Positions 53,163-55,069 of a DNA stretch of 55,069 nucleotides are shown in pieces (within the stretch, counting starts at the first letter, position 1; every line of letters begins with the position of its first letter). A program made the translations under genes and the position numbers. The DNA comes from an uncultured Desulfomonile sp. Its GTDB lineage: Bacteria; Desulfobacterota; Desulfomonilia; Desulfomonilales; Desulfomonilaceae. The stretch is from the NCBI GenBank assembly GCA_903896745.1, contig CAITZA010000107.1, forward strand, positions 1 through 55,069, given 5' to 3'. The notes under the pieces were generated by a model. That model was not told the origin of the DNA. It saw only the letters and a list, made by a program, of their open reading frames with translations, and searched no databases.

Positions 53163-54363
53163 CGTTAGTTCTTTCACGAACCCTTTTCCTGTATCCACCG
53201 AAAGCAATCCATGTCTCTGAAAGAATGGATTTCATGCTTTCAGATTTCCACATACCCGTCATTAACTTCCGTTTGGCGACGGCGTGGTTAAGCGGACCTG
53301 AATAAAGGCTCCTGATAAGCTTTTCATACGATTCCAGCAATTCCGCTTTGCCGCGTTTAATCGCCTCCACGGCTACCAGCGCTGCTTCGCGCCCTGAAAT
53401 CATGGCCTGCGGAACTCCCGCTCCTGTTACTGGATGAGTTAAACCGGCAGCATCCCCAACCAGCATGATGTTTCCCCTGACTATCTCATTCCTGATGCCG
53501 GATAACGGTATCAATCCGATGGACCTGGAGAAAATTCCCGGCTTTACCGCTCCGCAACCAATGAAGAAATCCAGGAAAAAATCGAGCGTTTGCTTGGGGC
53601 GCCCTTCTTTATGAGCTAACATCCCCAATCCAAGATTTGCTGACATTCCTTTTGGGAATATCCATCCATATCCGTGGGTTATCTCTTTGTGAAAAAAAAC
53701 CGTTGTCCGTTTTAGCTCCTGAGTTAATGGAACCTGATACTGCACACCCACAAGGAATTCCGGGGTAATGGATGACATGCTTCCTGCAATTGCGGAGTTG
53801 GGACCGTCTGCTGCAATCACTATCCGGGGCTCTATCCTCATGTCCTGATGTTGATGTCTTACGACAAAGGATTGATCATATTGTTTGAGCAGCCTTGCGT
53901 CGCACAGAACCAACGCTCCATTAGAAGCCGCGTCTTTTGCAAGGCTCATGTCCAAGACCTGTCTGTCGATTATATATCCTGGCGAAGGTGTTAATAAACT
54001 TTCCAATTGATCTTTGGCTTTTTCGAAAGGCTCTTCCCTCTTTTCACCAGGCCAGGCGCCCCATCCGATGTTTGATATTCCATTTAGACGGGGATGAAAG
54101 GAGCTTTTTCGTGGCAAGTCTTCTTGAAATATTATGGTTTCCATGAAATCAACCTGTTGCTGGATAATTTTTGGGCTTAGGTTGAATTCAGCAAGAAGCT
54201 TCTGGGGAATGAACTCACCACAATGCGGTTTTTCACCGAGACGTTTTTTCTTATCAATTAATAGAACATCAAGGCCGTGACTGGCGGCAACGCCGGCGGC
54301 CACCGATCCGGCAGGGCCCGCTCCTACAACAAGAAGATCGCATTTAATTGTCTTTCGAATCAT
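53152..54363 (-). CDS. FAD-dependent oxidoreductase, geranylgeranyl-reductase-like (LipT-like)
   Basis: The 403-residue flavoprotein has the dinucleotide-binding VVGAGPAGSVAAGVAASHG near the N-terminus, then RLGEKPHCGEFIP, a middle IAADGPNSAIAGS and the C-terminal FAD site MLVGDAAGLTHPVTGAGVPQAMISGREAA. This is the pattern of geranylgeranyl reductase-type oxidoreductases. Flavoproteins of this type, named LipT, occur in lipS1-lipS2 loci and may provide electrons. Its start overlaps the end of the DUF116 gene by 20 bases and its stop overlaps the next gene's start by 11. The electron source and target are not known here. Confidence 0.72.
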   Translation of the reverse strand: MIRKTIKCDLLVVGAGPAGSVAAGVAASHGLDVLLIDKKKRLGEKPHCGEFIPQKLLAEFNLSPKIIQQQVDFMETIIFQEDLPRKSSFHPRLNGISNIGWGAWPGEKREEPFEKAKDQLESLLTPSPGYIIDRQVLDMSLAKDAASNGALVLCDARLLKQYDQSFVVRHQHQDMRIEPRIVIAADGPNSAIAGSMSSITPEFLVGVQYQVPLTQELKRTTVFFHKEITHGYGWIFPKGMSANLGLGMLAHKEGRPKQTLDFFLDFFIGCGAVKPGIFSRSIGLIPLSGIRNEIVRGNIMLVGDAAGLTHPVTGAGVPQAMISGREAALVAVEAIKRGKAELLESYEKLIRSLYSGPLNHAVAKRKLMTGMWKSESMKSILSETWIAFGGYRKRVRERTNDGK

Positions 54364-55069
54364 GCAAACGCCTTAGAATCTTTTCAATAAGACCGACATT
54401 CAAATAAGTCTTGTTGTCAAACCGCCCCTTGTATGCCAACGACCCCTTTCCAAGATCATAACATGTCGTGGAATCGAGGTTAATGAGTATCCCGGCTGCA
54501 TTGATTCCAGCCATCTCCGCCTGATGTTTTGAAAAAAAAGCCTCACAGCAGGAACCGACATAAACTTCTGTCTTGCCTGCGCAGTTTGTTTTGATGATAT
54601 CCATCAGATGTTCGAAACTCTGAACTGTCAAAGGCTCGAGACCATACCTTCGCGCCACATCAAAACAGCTCCCGATTTCGCATTCCCCGCATTCGGAACA
54701 TCCGGGAATCTCGCGGTAATCACATTCCACATTTTTCGAACAGTATGGAAGCAGAAGCCATTTTGGAACAGCGCGGCCAAGCTCATCAGGCGCCAGATTG
54801 ACAAAAAAAAGTTCATTTGCGTCATTAAGACTGATTTGATCATCCGCTATTTTGAGGCGCTGCACAGCTTCGGCAAGCGCTGTGGCGACTTCATAAGGCT
54901 CAACTCCAAGGATCTTGCCATCATAGGAATCAAAGAAACTGATTACCGATTGCAGGATTATTTCTTTTTCGGGTTTCAAACCTACAAGACTGGCTTCCAG
55001 ATCGCGAGTCAGTCTGACCGGAATGGCAAAAAAATCTCCGGCGACTAGAACCTTCTGTATCCTTTTGCG
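54344..55069 (-). CDS. Lipoate-protein ligase C-terminal domain fused to DUF116 (N-terminus beyond the window)
   Basis: The frame is open to the right edge; the last 241 codons are visible. The first part (KVLVAGDFFAIPVRLTRDLEASLVGL, and GVEPYEVATAL further on) matches the C-terminal (LplB-like) domain of lipoate-protein ligases. The rest is DUF116-like: LLLPYCSKNVECD, then GCSECGECEIGSC with five cysteines, YVGSCCEAFF and TTCYDLG. DUF116 occurs fused or next to lipoate ligases in anaerobes. It would attach lipoate or octanoate to its target protein. It overlaps the FAD gene by 20 bases. The fusion is seen only in part; TTG54979 is an internal codon and not the start. Confidence 0.68.
   Translation of the reverse strand, partial: RKRIQKVLVAGDFFAIPVRLTRDLEASLVGLKPEKEIILQSVISFFDSYDGKILGVEPYEVATALAEAVQRLKIADDQISLNDANELFFVNLAPDELGRAVPKWLLLPYCSKNVECDYREIPGCSECGECEIGSCFDVARRYGLEPLTVQSFEHLMDIIKTNCAGKTEVYVGSCCEAFFSKHQAEMAGINAAGILINLDSTTCYDLGKGSLAYKGRFDNKTYLNVGLIEKILRRLHDSKDN

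Overview
The window reads as chromosomal DNA of a strictly anaerobic, respiring bacterium of the Desulfobacterota (former Deltaproteobacteria), probably close to the sulfate-reducing or syntrophic Desulfomonile/Syntrophobacter type. The reasons are many multihaem cytochromes and polyferredoxins, a Qrc-like quinone-reductase module, a SelW-type selenoprotein with an in-frame UGA, a Desulfovibrio-type single-cluster ferredoxin, a rhodanese-rubrerythrin fusion and a LipS-type lipoate assembly locus. The placement is inferred from gene content; there is no rRNA or other phylogenetic marker. I see no insertion sequence, phage, CRISPR array, rRNA or tRNA.

Layout. 1-5 kb: the end of a SagB-type nitroreductase, a rhodanese-rubrerythrin fusion, a small exported Cys-rich protein, RNase J and leuB. 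4.9-5.8 kb: a long intergenic stretch with a promoter-hairpin-U-tract unit that looks like a small RNA with a C8 loop. 5.8-19.2 kb: housekeeping and metabolic genes (guaA, leuC, rfbD, a GNAT fusion protein, a gamma-carbonic anhydrase, a 59-residue acidic protein with its own terminator, yggT, HU, ferredoxin, a cysteine-cluster protein, DUF167, lspA, ileS). 19.4-29.4 kb: a transglutaminase-like exported protein, the selenoprotein, a zinc-ribbon membrane protein, a dGTPase, mobA, a three-PA14-repeat exported protein, a lytic transglycosylase, an unknown membrane protein and a TIGR01777 epimerase.

29.6-43.1 kb is the centre of interest: 14 closely packed minus-strand genes. In transcription order they encode a Tat-exported NHL propeller, a small membrane protein, an internally duplicated transporter, a 50-residue membrane protein copying the transporter's tail, two membrane-bound 4Fe-4S/FMN proteins, a seven-haem NapC-like cytochrome, a further 4Fe-4S membrane protein, a fumarate-reductase-type Fe-S protein and flavoprotein, and a Qrc/Psr-like module (three-haem cytochrome, four-cluster ferredoxin, NrfD protein, and a molybdopterin-family protein with no recognisable metal ligand). 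Signal sequences put the flavoprotein side in the cytoplasm and the molybdopterin-like side outside, so together they could couple uptake and reduction (or oxidation) of an unidentified organic acid to the quinone pool and periplasmic cytochromes.

43.4-55 kb: a nitroreductase, a hydroxyacyl-CoA dehydrogenase/enoyl-CoA hydratase fusion, tilS, a metallo-hydrolase, a C-terminal processing protease, a membrane-anchored VOC protein, and, running off the right edge, four genes (lipoate ligase-DUF116, FAD oxidoreductase, two radical SAM proteins) that resemble a LipS1/LipS2 lipoate assembly locus.
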